Source: Candidatus Electronema sp.
Lineage (GTDB): Bacteria > Desulfobacterota > Desulfobulbia > Desulfobulbales > Desulfobulbaceae
NCBI GenBank assembly: GCA_026645415.1
Contig: JAPEVH010000066.1
Location: forward strand, 1-63,067
Reading direction: 5' to 3'
Length of the DNA: 63,067 bases
Shown here one piece after another: positions 24,690 to 32,745 of the stretch. The first letter of the stretch is position 1; each line of letters opens with the position of its first letter. The notes under the pieces are model-generated. The model saw only the letters and a program-made list of their open reading frames with translations, made no database searches and was not told where the DNA came from. The translations under genes and the position numbers were made by a program.

Positions 24690-25295
24690 ATGAAAACAGC
24701 TCTTCGGTTCCTCTTGATATTCCTGACATTGTCTTTTGCAACGCAAGTGGCTGCCGCGCAAAATCCTACAGAACAGGTGAAACCGTTTATCAATCGGGTT
24801 GTAGCAGAGCTTAAAGATCCATCCTTTAGAAGGGATACTGTTGACAATCGCATCGAGCGCATCGTTACTTTAGTTTCTGAACATTTCGACTTTGAAGAGA
24901 TGTCAAAACGGGTGGTGGGTCGATCATGGCAAACGCTGTCTCCAGCACAGCAGGAGCAGTTTGCCCATCTCTTTGCTCAACTTCTTGGCCATGTCTATAT
25001 TGACAAAGTTGATGCATATGTTGAGATGAAAATCGAGTTTGGTAAAGAACGACTCGCAGGCAGCAGTCGGGCTGAGGTGAAAACCATGTTTGTTGGCCCA
25101 ACAAAGACAATTCCTGTTTCCTATATCATGATGCTTAAAGGTAACAAATGGATGGCCTATGATGTTACTGTTGAGGGCATTAGCCTGATCCGCAACTACA
25201 TGGAGCAGTTTAAAGGCATTGCCCAAGATCAGCTCATTCCAGTACTGGAAAAGAAAATGAAAGAGCTGAAGGCGGATAAAAAAGCAAAGAATTAA
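24690..25295 (+). CDS. mlaC: MlaC periplasmic phospholipid carrier
   Basis: A 201-residue exported protein. A signal peptide (about 1-24, ending VAAAQ) is followed by the MlaC/Ttg2D fold: VKPFINRVVAELKDPSFR, LVSEHFDFEEMSKRVVGRSWQTLSPAQQEQFAHLFAQLLGHVYIDKVDAY and GNKWMAYDVTVEGISLIRNYMEQF. It shuttles lipid between MlaA and MlaD. It is last in the operon and followed directly by a strong terminator. Confidence 0.94.
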   Translation: MKTALRFLLIFLTLSFATQVAAAQNPTEQVKPFINRVVAELKDPSFRRDTVDNRIERIVTLVSEHFDFEEMSKRVVGRSWQTLSPAQQEQFAHLFAQLLGHVYIDKVDAYVEMKIEFGKERLAGSSRAEVKTMFVGPTKTIPVSYIMMLKGNKWMAYDVTVEGISLIRNYMEQFKGIAQDQLIPVLEKKMKELKADKKAKN

Positions 25296-25326
25296 AGGTA
25301 GCGGCCGTTAGGCCGCACCTTTGTTA
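25296..25326 (+). terminator. rho-independent terminator of the mla operon
   Basis: GGTAGCGGCC (25298-25307), loop GTTA, and GGCCGCACC (25311-25319), followed by TTTGTT. It starts one base after the mlaC stop. The convergent yhbY stop at 25324 lies inside the tail, so it may serve both directions. Confidence 0.85.
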
Positions 25327-25662
25327 CTCTTTTGGCAGAATGATGCGGTGCTCCCGCTTCAGTTTTTTGTTTGGTAGATACAGAAGCAAGACTTTACCAA
25401 TGAGTTGGGCTACTGCTGCTCCAGTCAATTCTGACAATGCCGTTGCAGCATCTTCCACAGATTGGGTACAATTTTGACCTAATTTCACCTTGATCAATTC
25501 ATGTGTTTTGAATGCTTCACGGGTTGCTTGGGCCACATTATCTGTTAACCCTTCCTTGCCTATATAGACCAGCGGTTCGAGCTGGTGTCCTAAGCCGCGC
25601 AGAAAGCGCTTCTGCTTGCCGAGCAAATTTACTTTGCGTTTTTCCTCTGTTTCCGATTTCAT
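25324..25662 (-). CDS. yhbY: YhbY-type CRM-domain RNA-binding protein
   Basis: A 112-residue protein with the YhbY/CRM fold: GKQKRFLRGLGHQLEPLVYIGKEGLTDNVAQATREAFKTHELIKVKLGQN (with the GKxG-type GKEG loop), then LTGAAVAQLIGKVLLLYLPN and a basic end KKLKREHRI. It associates with pre-50S ribosomes or RNA in the family. I place the start at ATG 25662 (MKSETEEKRKVNLL), since the longer frame adds a spurious hydrophobic leader. Divergent from gspG. Confidence 0.88.
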   Translation of the reverse strand: MKSETEEKRKVNLLGKQKRFLRGLGHQLEPLVYIGKEGLTDNVAQATREAFKTHELIKVKLGQNCTQSVEDAATALSELTGAAVAQLIGKVLLLYLPNKKLKREHRIILPKE

Positions 25663-25796
25663 GATTGCTGAGATATGGTAAGATGCAGAACTGTTAGCCG
25701 TAACGCCAACAGCGAAGCAGATTATTACTGCCATAAAGCAATGCAAAAGTCCAGCGTTGTTTTTAAAGATCAGATAATGCCACTAAGGAGAGGCAG

Positions 25797-26249
25797 GTGA
25801 AAAAAGAACAACTGACAAGGAAAATAGGTCAGCATGGCTTTACCTTGATTGAATTAATGGTAGTTATTGTTATTCTTGGTATTTTGGCCACAGTAATCGT
25901 GCCAAAAATTATGGATCGGCCTGGAGAGGCGAGGACCACCAAGGCAGGTATTGATATAGGAGCCTTAGAACAGGCACTCAAACTGTACAAGTTAGATAAC
26001 GGTAAATATCCAACCACGGAGCAGGGCTTGCAGTCTTTGGTTGAGCCACCAGCAGTGGGCAATTTAGCTAAGAAGTGGCGGGACGGAGGCTATTTAGATA
26101 AAAAAACAGTTCCCAAAGATCCTTGGGATAATGACTATGTTTATATCTGTCCTGGTCTGCACGGTGATTTTGATCTGATGTCCTATGGCTCGGATGGTGA
26201 GCCGGGTGGCGAAGGTGAAAATGCAGATGTCAATAACTGGGAGCAATGA
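25797..26249 (+). CDS. gspG: T2SS major pseudopilin GspG
   Basis: Main subunit of the type II secretion pseudopilus, 150 residues, starting at GTG 25797 behind AAGGAGAGGCAG. The prepilin site is [26 protein letters not shown]. The GspG-specific parts [40 protein letters not shown] and the Ca-site tail [19 protein letters not shown] follow. It opens the T2SS cluster, and its stop overlaps the gspH start. Confidence 0.95.
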   Translation: MKKEQLTRKIGQHGFTLIELMVVIVILGILATVIVPKIMDRPGEARTTKAGIDIGALEQALKLYKLDNGKYPTTEQGLQSLVEPPAVGNLAKKWRDGGYLDKKTVPKDPWDNDYVYICPGLHGDFDLMSYGSDGEPGGEGENADVNNWEQ

Positions 26250-26751
26250 GCAGGGTTTTACCTTGGTTGAACTGATCGTGGTCATGGTGCTGATCAGTCT
26301 AACTGCTGCCTTTGCCATGCCACAGATTCGTTCTACGCTGTTCGCAGATGAGTTGAAATCCGCAGCGCGTCGCTTTGTCGGTCTAGTAACGGAAACTGCG
26401 CAAGAGGCTCGTTTGCGGCGGAGCGCAGTACTTGTTCGTTTTGATAAAGACGAGCATCGTTTTACTGCTGCCCCTGCCCAGAGTAATGGCGAAATCAGTG
26501 AAAAAAAATACAGTCAGGTGCAGCTTGCTGATTCTGTAGAAATCACCGATATCGAGGCGGCCCACCGCGAAACAAACCCTGATTTGACCATTCTTTTTGA
26601 CCAGCGCGGCTATACTGACCGGACAGCAGTACATTTTCGCCAAGATAACGGCGACGAGCTGACCGTGATGCTCTCCCCTTTTCTTGGATTAGCTAGAATA
26701 TTGGAAGGCCATGTTTCCTTAGATGATGAGCGTGTTTTGTTGGAGCAATAG
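26227..26751 (+). CDS. gspH: T2SS minor pseudopilin GspH
   Basis: About 174 residues from ATG 26227, overlapping gspG by 23 bases. The prepilin motif [26 protein letters not shown] is followed by the GspH-type body [24 protein letters not shown] and an acidic strand region. It helps form the pseudopilus tip with GspI, J and K. The frame extends further upstream inside gspG without a better start. Confidence 0.88.
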   Translation: MSITGSNEQGFTLVELIVVMVLISLTAAFAMPQIRSTLFADELKSAARRFVGLVTETAQEARLRRSAVLVRFDKDEHRFTAAPAQSNGEISEKKYSQVQLADSVEITDIEAAHRETNPDLTILFDQRGYTDRTAVHFRQDNGDELTVMLSPFLGLARILEGHVSLDDERVLLEQ

Positions 26752-27163
26752 CCGCCGCTTTGTGTGGCAACAGAATGCCGCCTTCACGCTGCTTGAAGTG
26801 ATGGTCGCGGTAGCAATAATCGCGCTATCTTTCACGGCCCTGCTCTCAGCCCAATCGCAGAGTCTTTCTATTGCCACAATCTCTCGTTTTGAAAGTGCCG
26901 CCGCGCTATTGGCTCGCCAGAAACTGGCAGAGTTGGAGTTGGACGATTTCGACAGCTTGGGCAGTAGCAGTGGTGACTTTGAGGATGATTTTGCTGCCTA
27001 TCATTGGCAGACAGAGGTCACTGATTTAACAGAGGATGAAAGCGGCATCAAGGGCAGTGGTGGCATGTTAAAGCAAGTTGAACTAACGATACGTAGAGAC
27101 CAAAAAGAAAATTTTATTGTCCGTACACTGGTCATGGCGAAGATCAAGCCTGCTGAGGAATAG
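26723..27163 (+). CDS. gspI: T2SS minor pseudopilin GspI
   Basis: A 146-residue prepilin-like protein with the cleavage region AAFTLLEVMVAVAIIALSFTALLSAQSQS and the GspI landmark ALLARQKLAELELDD. The -1 residue before FTLLE is Ala rather than the usual Gly, so processing may be less efficient or the alignment offset. Overlaps gspH by 29 bases. Likely binds GspJ and GspK at the pseudopilus tip. Confidence 0.88.
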   Translation: MMSVFCWSNSRRFVWQQNAAFTLLEVMVAVAIIALSFTALLSAQSQSLSIATISRFESAAALLARQKLAELELDDFDSLGSSSGDFEDDFAAYHWQTEVTDLTEDESGIKGSGGMLKQVELTIRRDQKENFIVRTLVMAKIKPAEE

Positions 27164-27165
27164 CG

Positions 27166-27852
27166 GTGCGCAGCGAGACTGGATTTACCTTACTGGAGAT
27201 TATGCTGGCCATGCTGATTCTTGGTATGGTTGTGGCTATGGTGTCCATGTCCTTGTCTGGTTCGATCAAAGTGATTGAAGGGACTACGGATCAGGGCAAT
27301 CTCTATTATCGGGCACAGGTCGCCTTTGAGCGCATCAGTGAGGATCTTAATGGAGCAATGCTGCCTGATGATGTTGAGTTCATTGGTGGCCAAGAGAAAA
27401 GCGGCGATGGCCAACGCACACTTCTTTCCTTTGCTTCACTGGCCCATCTAGTCTTTGATGCAAAAAATGATCAGCCCGGCTTAGGTCTTATCAGCTATGC
27501 TGTGCAGCCAGATAAGGAGGATTCCCGTCAACTTCTCCTGCTGCGAGCTGACAGCTTATACCATCCCCAAGGTGGGGAAAAAAGCAGTGTTGAGACCGAG
27601 GCTTTTTTGCTCTCGGATCGCTTGCGCTCTGTTACTTTTACCTTTCTTGACCGCAATGGCGAAGAGTTGGAGACTTGGGACACGACAGCAAGCAGCGACG
27701 AGCCAGATAAAAAACGTCGGCTACCAGCAGCAGTTTCTTGCCGCTTAGAATTCTGGCTGGATGTGGACGAGGAAAGCACGATTGTTTTTCAGAGCACACT
27801 GCTGCTACCTGTTGGCTTGATCCGGCCAGAGGATAAAGATGATGCTACGTGA
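27166..27852 (+). CDS. gspJ: T2SS minor pseudopilin GspJ
   Basis: A 228-residue protein starting at GTG 27166, two bases after gspI. The prepilin signal is G|FTLLEIMLAMLILGMVVAMVSMSLSGS, followed by YRAQVAFERISEDLNGAMLP and a long beta-rich body with LSDRLRSVTFTFLDRNGEE. Part of the tip complex. The end overlaps gspK by 14 bases. Confidence 0.9.
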   Translation: MRSETGFTLLEIMLAMLILGMVVAMVSMSLSGSIKVIEGTTDQGNLYYRAQVAFERISEDLNGAMLPDDVEFIGGQEKSGDGQRTLLSFASLAHLVFDAKNDQPGLGLISYAVQPDKEDSRQLLLLRADSLYHPQGGEKSSVETEAFLLSDRLRSVTFTFLDRNGEELETWDTTASSDEPDKKRRLPAAVSCRLEFWLDVDEESTIVFQSTLLLPVGLIRPEDKDDAT

Positions 27853-28888
27853 TCGATCTGGCATGGCCTTGATTCTGACCTTGCTAGCGGTTAGTTTCAT
27901 GGTGGCTGTAACCGTGCATCTGAGCAGCTCAGTAAATTGGCAGATGCAGGCAGCAGCTAATCAAAGCAACTTGGTGCAGCTCGATGCGATGCTCCTTTCT
28001 GGTTTGCATTTGGCGCAGGCTGCTTTACTCGCAGACCAGCAAGAAAATAACCAGGACTCTGCCTTTGATAGCTGGGGGAGTCTTGATAGTGAGACCTTGG
28101 CCTCACTCTTTCCTAGCGGAACAATGACAGTGCAGCTCACTGATCTGTCTGGCCTGCTTCAAGTCAATGCGCTCGTTTTGGGCGAAGCAGAAAAAAAGTC
28201 TCAAGATCAGGGAAACAAGAAACTGAAGGCTGGGCAGCAGAAAAAGGACAAGGAAAAGCAGCAGCGCGAGCTGTGGCAGCGTTTTCTTCGCAACGCTGGC
28301 TTAGAAGACGAGACGGAAATCACCGCCCTACTGAACTGCTTGGCTGACTGGATAGACACTGATGATGAGGAACGGGAGAATGGGGCAGAAACAGGGTATT
28401 ACAGCAGTTTATCGCCGTCCTACAAGGCAGCCGATCGCCCCGTTATGCTGACAGATGAATTACTCCAGATCAAGGGTTGGAAAAAGGTTCTTGGCGGGGA
28501 TGCAGAAGAGGAAACCGATCAACCGGCAATCAATATCATGCAATATCTGACTGTTGCTGGAGATGAAGGCAAAATCAACATTAATACAGCTCCGGCTTTG
28601 CTCTTGCAATCGCTACACGAACAGATGACCAGTGAACTGGCTACCAGCTTAATCGAGTTTAGGCAAGATGAGGCAAATAAAGACAAACTGGAACAGGCAG
28701 ATTGGTATAAGCACGTGTCTGGCTTTCCCGGCGACATCACGTTTGATCAGGATTTGATTACTGTCAGCAGTAGCTGGTTCAAGGTAAAGGTAAGTGCCGA
28801 GTACAAAGGATTGCAGCGAGTCGGCGAGGGGTTGATTCATCGTCTTAGTACGCAGGAGCAGGAGCTGCTCTGGTGGAAGGTAAACTGA
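27839..28888 (+). CDS. gspK: T2SS minor pseudopilin GspK
   Basis: A 349-residue large pseudopilin with N-terminal SGMALILTLLAVSFMVAVTVHLSS, lacking the Glu+5 as GspK usually does. Its body contains LTDLSGLLQVNALV, LLNCLADWIDTDDEERENGAE (family acidic Ca-site region) and GDEGKININTAPALLLQSL (helix-hairpin region). A Lys/Gln-rich insertion lies near residues 117-142. It caps the pseudopilus. gspL starts four bases later. Confidence 0.92.
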   Translation: MMLRDRSGMALILTLLAVSFMVAVTVHLSSSVNWQMQAAANQSNLVQLDAMLLSGLHLAQAALLADQQENNQDSAFDSWGSLDSETLASLFPSGTMTVQLTDLSGLLQVNALVLGEAEKKSQDQGNKKLKAGQQKKDKEKQQRELWQRFLRNAGLEDETEITALLNCLADWIDTDDEERENGAETGYYSSLSPSYKAADRPVMLTDELLQIKGWKKVLGGDAEEETDQPAINIMQYLTVAGDEGKININTAPALLLQSLHEQMTSELATSLIEFRQDEANKDKLEQADWYKHVSGFPGDITFDQDLITVSSSWFKVKVSAEYKGLQRVGEGLIHRLSTQEQELLWWKVN

Positions 28889-28892
28889 GAGC

Positions 28893-30425
28893 ATGACCCA
28901 GCTTGCTGTAGGTATAGATATTGGCGATGATCTGCTCAGTGCAGTGCTGGTCTCTGGTGCGGGACGAGATGCACAGGTACTGGCCTGCGCGCAGCATTTT
29001 TGCAGTCAACATGCTGATCTTGCTGAAGAGCTGCCGCAGCTTGTAGAAAAATTAGGCAACAGCAAAGCAGATCATTGCGTGGTTGGCATTTCTCTATCTT
29101 GTTTGAGTTTGCGCAACCTGAGCTTGCCGTTTACAGATGAAAAAAAAATCCGCCAAGTGCTCCCTTTTGAGCTGGAGGAACAGCTCCTTCTGTCGGTGGA
29201 TGAACAGATTATCGCTACAACCTTGGCTCCTGCTGATGTAGCTGGAACTATCCTGCTCGCCGCTGCCGCTGAAAAAGAATTACTCAAACAGCAAGTTGAA
29301 GCCTTTCACACTGCTGGCTTAGAACCAGATAGCATCAGTCCTACCCTCTATACACTCGCTGACCGACTTTGCCGTACCAAGCATACTGGTGATAATTTCC
29401 TGCTTTTGCATGGTGATCTCAGTGCAGTGCAGCTTGTGCTCGCTTGGCAAGGAGAGATTGTTTTCATGCGTCGGCTTGCGTGGCCAGACACTGTGTTTAC
29501 GCAGACCCTGTTTGCCTACCAACAAAACGGTGCTCTTGGCATAACCGAGACAGAAGAAGTAGATGATGCTGTTCACAGTATCAGTGTCCTTATCTTACGC
29601 AGTCTTGAATATTTTGCCGCGCACAATAACAAGGAGGCAGCCACGCCAGATTATTTTGTGCTCACTGGCCCGGCCCAGCTCTGCCCAAATCTGCTTCAAA
29701 AAATGGAAGCTGCCCTAGGCTTACCCGGCAGAACCTGTGATTTACTTCGAGATGGTGCTGCAACGCTGAGTAAATCTGTTGTTGGCGATTGGCAGGCGGC
29801 TCTCCACGATAAGGCTTTAGCTTTGGCCTTACAAACGACAGGCCGAAGAGGTAAAGAGAGCGGCTTGAATTTCCGGCAAGGTGAACTCGCGCTCTCGCAT
29901 CATCTGCTTCACTCAAAAAAACAACTTACTGCTGTTGCTGCTACAGCAGGTTTAGTCCTGCTCTTGGGCCTTGCTTGGCTGTTTAATACCAATCGGCAAC
30001 TGGAGAAGCAGTCTAACAATTTAGCCGTTAGCATGGAAAGAATCTTTCAAGAGAGCTTTCCCGGAATTAAGCCGGGGCCAGATCCTTTTGCGCACATGAA
30101 ATCCCGGCTCAAGAGTGCAGACGGCTCAACAGCGACCATACCACTCTTTGCAGAAGAAAAACGAATTTTAACTATTCTTTCTGATATTTCTGCCCGAATT
30201 CCAGCCTCGATTCAACTGCGAGTCAGTCAGCTTGTGATTGACCAGAATTCGGTCATTGTTAAAGGAAATACGGATGCTTTTAACAATGTGAATAGGATGC
30301 AGAGTCTCCTGAGCAAATCAGGTCGCTATGTTGAGGCGAAGATTGCCTCAGCAGTTAAAGGCAAAAAGGATGAAGGTATTCTTTTTGATATTAGGCTCCA
30401 GCTTAGAACGGAGAGCGGCTCCTGA
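28893..30425 (+). CDS. gspL: T2SS inner-membrane platform protein GspL
   Basis: A 510-residue protein with an N-terminal actin-like ATPase fold resembling PilM/GspL (VGIDIGDDLLSAVLVSG; PFELEEQL; LHGDLSAVQLVL). One membrane span lies at about residues 343-366 (LTAVAATAGLVLLLGLAWLF). A periplasmic ferredoxin-like region follows (ISARIPASIQLRVSQLVIDQNSVIVKGNTDAFNNVNRMQSLLSKSG). It links the GspE ATPase to GspM and the pseudopilus. Its stop overlaps the gspM start. Confidence 0.88.
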   Translation: MTQLAVGIDIGDDLLSAVLVSGAGRDAQVLACAQHFCSQHADLAEELPQLVEKLGNSKADHCVVGISLSCLSLRNLSLPFTDEKKIRQVLPFELEEQLLLSVDEQIIATTLAPADVAGTILLAAAAEKELLKQQVEAFHTAGLEPDSISPTLYTLADRLCRTKHTGDNFLLLHGDLSAVQLVLAWQGEIVFMRRLAWPDTVFTQTLFAYQQNGALGITETEEVDDAVHSISVLILRSLEYFAAHNNKEAATPDYFVLTGPAQLCPNLLQKMEAALGLPGRTCDLLRDGAATLSKSVVGDWQAALHDKALALALQTTGRRGKESGLNFRQGELALSHHLLHSKKQLTAVAATAGLVLLLGLAWLFNTNRQLEKQSNNLAVSMERIFQESFPGIKPGPDPFAHMKSRLKSADGSTATIPLFAEEKRILTILSDISARIPASIQLRVSQLVIDQNSVIVKGNTDAFNNVNRMQSLLSKSGRYVEAKIASAVKGKKDEGILFDIRLQLRTESGS

Positions 30426-30961
30426 TGCGCCAGCTTAGTCAAAAAGACCGGCGCGCACTGCTGCTCTTAACCGCTGCCCTGCTGCTTTTCGCCTTGTTCC
30501 AATTTTTGCTTTTTCCTCTCATGAAAGAACAAAAAGAGCTGACGCGGCGGATTGCCAGTCGGGAAAAGGCGTTAGCTGAAATGCAGGCTATGCAGGTAGA
30601 AGTCCGCCAAATGAGCAGCCAGAGTAGTAGTTTGGGCGAACGAGTAGGTCAACGTTCTCCCTCTTTTAGCCTTTTTTCTTTTTTGGAACGGAAAGGAGAA
30701 GAGGCGCAGGTCAAAGAAAATATTCTCTACATCAAACCCTCGAATACTGATGAAGAAGGCGAGTTACGGAAGGTGGCTGTGGAGATGAAGTTACAAGCTG
30801 TGCCGCTTGGTCGACTCGTAGCCTTACTAGAACGAATTGAGTCGCTGGAACAGATTGTTGAAGTTGAGCGCATCTCTATCATGATCAACAAAAAGCAGGG
30901 CGGACTGGATGCGACACTGCGGGTGATCAGTCTGGTGCAGGCTGGAGAGGGCGGGGACTGA
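30425..30961 (+). CDS. gspM: T2SS protein GspM
   Basis: A 178-residue bitopic protein with a short cytoplasmic start and one TM (about residues 9-31, RALLLLTAALLLFALFQFLLFPL). A coiled-coil follows (LTRRIASREKALAEMQAMQVEVRQM), then a small ferredoxin-like periplasmic domain (LVALLERIESLEQIVEVERISIMINK). Typical length and architecture. It partners GspL and is translationally coupled to it. Confidence 0.88.
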   Translation: MRQLSQKDRRALLLLTAALLLFALFQFLLFPLMKEQKELTRRIASREKALAEMQAMQVEVRQMSSQSSSLGERVGQRSPSFSLFSFLERKGEEAQVKENILYIKPSNTDEEGELRKVAVEMKLQAVPLGRLVALLERIESLEQIVEVERISIMINKKQGGLDATLRVISLVQAGEGGD

Positions 30962-30964
30962 GTC

Positions 30965-31912
30965 ATGCGGCTGCGTCAGCTTTTGCCAAGCCGGGCCTGC
31001 TTCGGCTATTTTCTCTACACGCTCGTCGTGCTGCTGCTCATGCTCTGGCTACAGTTTCCCGCCGCAGCCGTTAAAGCCAAAGCTGAGGCCGAGTTAAATC
31101 GGCTCCTTCCTGCTTTTACGTGGCAAATCGGTAGCATCAGTCTGACGTTTCCTGCGGACATTTGTTTTCGCCAGATCAGCATCAGCCAAAAAAAAGAGAA
31201 AGAACCGCTTTTCACTGTTGAGAGCCTGAATTTGCGGCCTGATCTGGCTGGTTGGCAAAAGACTGGCCAATGGTCGGTACTCTACTACTTGCGTCTACTG
31301 GACGGCAATATCAGCGGAAAACTGAGTTTAACAAAAGAGAAAACTGGTCTTCAATACAGCGGCGAAATCAATAAACTCCGTCTGGATAACCCCGGTCTCA
31401 AAAAACTCTTAGCTGGCTATGATCGCAAGGTTTCCGGGACGCTTTCTGGTAGTTTTATTGGGAGACAGGACAAGCAACAGGGTTTGTTTGCGGTCATGGA
31501 AGGCAATCTTACTGTTCGTAACGGGGCGATTAGTCTTCAGGAACCGGTGCTGGGTATGGAGGAACTCGCCTTTGAAACGATCAGTAGTAAGTTAAGCAAA
31601 CAAGCTAATCTCCTTCATTTGCAAAATGGCAAGTTGGCCTCCAAACTACTGGCAGCAGAATTTTCAGGCAGCCTTCGTTTGAGAGAGCCTGTTTTCTTAT
31701 CTTCTGTCAACGTTCAAGGGGCATTCATTCCGCGTCCAGAGTTCTTGGCCTCATTGGGCAACCCAATGCTGGTCAATATGCTGAAACGACAGCTCCAACA
31801 GGACAAAATGCCGTTTAGTGTAAGTGGTACTTTAAAAGAGCCAGGCATACACTTCAAGGGCTTGCCATCTAATTTCAACAGCCTGCTGCGGGATAAGGCT
31901 AAAAAGCCATGA
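30965..31912 (+). CDS. gspN: T2SS GspN-type protein
   Basis: A 315-residue protein with an N-terminal membrane anchor (FLYTLVVLLLMLWLQFPAAAVK, residues 16-37) and a beta-rich AsmA/GspN-like periplasmic region (AELNRLLPAFTWQIGSISLTFP, ISGKLSLTKEKTG, NGAISLQEPV). Members of the T2SSN family occur in many deltaproteobacterial T2SS clusters; their role in assembly or lipid handling is not settled. The end overlaps the next start by four bases. Confidence 0.8.
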   Translation: MRLRQLLPSRACFGYFLYTLVVLLLMLWLQFPAAAVKAKAEAELNRLLPAFTWQIGSISLTFPADICFRQISISQKKEKEPLFTVESLNLRPDLAGWQKTGQWSVLYYLRLLDGNISGKLSLTKEKTGLQYSGEINKLRLDNPGLKKLLAGYDRKVSGTLSGSFIGRQDKQQGLFAVMEGNLTVRNGAISLQEPVLGMEELAFETISSKLSKQANLLHLQNGKLASKLLAAEFSGSLRLREPVFLSSVNVQGAFIPRPEFLASLGNPMLVNMLKRQLQQDKMPFSVSGTLKEPGIHFKGLPSNFNSLLRDKAKKP

Positions 31913-32730
31913 TGCGGACTGTAGCAATATTAATGGCTATTTTTCTTGCCGTGACTGCGGGAGTGCATCTGGGCTACAAGTATCTGGAACAAGAGCTACG
32001 GCAGGCAAGTTGTGTTCCAGTCGCTTCAGAAAAGAATGGCGGTACTCTTAAAGGTACTGAAGTGGAACAGCAGCAGATCTCAGGGGCACTACCAGTAGCA
32101 CCTATACAAGATTTCCAAATTATTGTTCGGCGAGATATTTTTCAGGTAGGAACAACAGCACAAGCAGTAGTCGAAAAAACGCCAGAGCCAGTTCAAGAAG
32201 TAGTACCGACTAGCCTCAATCTCACCTTGGCTGGCACTATGCTTGGGAGCAAAGATAGTGCCAGAGCCATTGTGGTTGATAATGCTGCTGGAAACAGAAA
32301 ACAACTTCTCTTGCGGGTTGGTGATGGCGTACAGGGTGCCGTAGTCAAGACGATTGAGTGGAATAAAATTACACTCGATGTCAACGGTGCTTTGGAAGTG
32401 CTGGAAATGCCCAAACCCGGCGAAAAAAGTCCTAGTCGAAGTGCGCGCGGCAATGTCTTCTCTCCTCCGCCTACTCTAAATCGAGTAGAAGAGAATGCGA
32501 ATACTTTGGATAGACGACGGTCTCCGCCACGGCCTCGTCGTCGTATTAGTTTACCAGAGCTAAAAATGGATGATACATCTGATGTTCCTCCTGAGCTGAA
32601 TATAGAACCAACAGAGAATGAATTACCTTCTGAGTTAAATATAGAACCAACAGAGGACGAAGTTCCTCCTGAATTAAACGCAAATGAGTCTCCGCCATCT
32701 GCTGATGAGTTGCTACCGCCTATAGAATAA
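31909..32730 (+). CDS. gspC: T2SS GspC-like inner-membrane protein with acidic Pro-rich tail
   Basis: A 273-residue protein with one TM at the N-terminus (VAILMAIFLAVTAGVHLGYKY) and a linker. A GspC homology region follows (IIVRRDIFQVGT, LNLTLAGTMLGSKDSARAIVVDNAAGNRKQLLLRVGDGVQGAVVKTIEWNKITLDVNGALEVLEMP). Instead of a PDZ domain there is a basic stretch (RRRSPPRPRRRISLP) and then repeats of PPELNIEPTEDE type to the end. It should couple the inner platform to the secretin GspD, whose gene follows. Confidence 0.82.
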   Translation: MMRTVAILMAIFLAVTAGVHLGYKYLEQELRQASCVPVASEKNGGTLKGTEVEQQQISGALPVAPIQDFQIIVRRDIFQVGTTAQAVVEKTPEPVQEVVPTSLNLTLAGTMLGSKDSARAIVVDNAAGNRKQLLLRVGDGVQGAVVKTIEWNKITLDVNGALEVLEMPKPGEKSPSRSARGNVFSPPPTLNRVEENANTLDRRRSPPRPRRRISLPELKMDDTSDVPPELNIEPTENELPSELNIEPTEDEVPPELNANESPPSADELLPPIE

Positions 32731-32745
32731 CAGTAATAATTGAAT

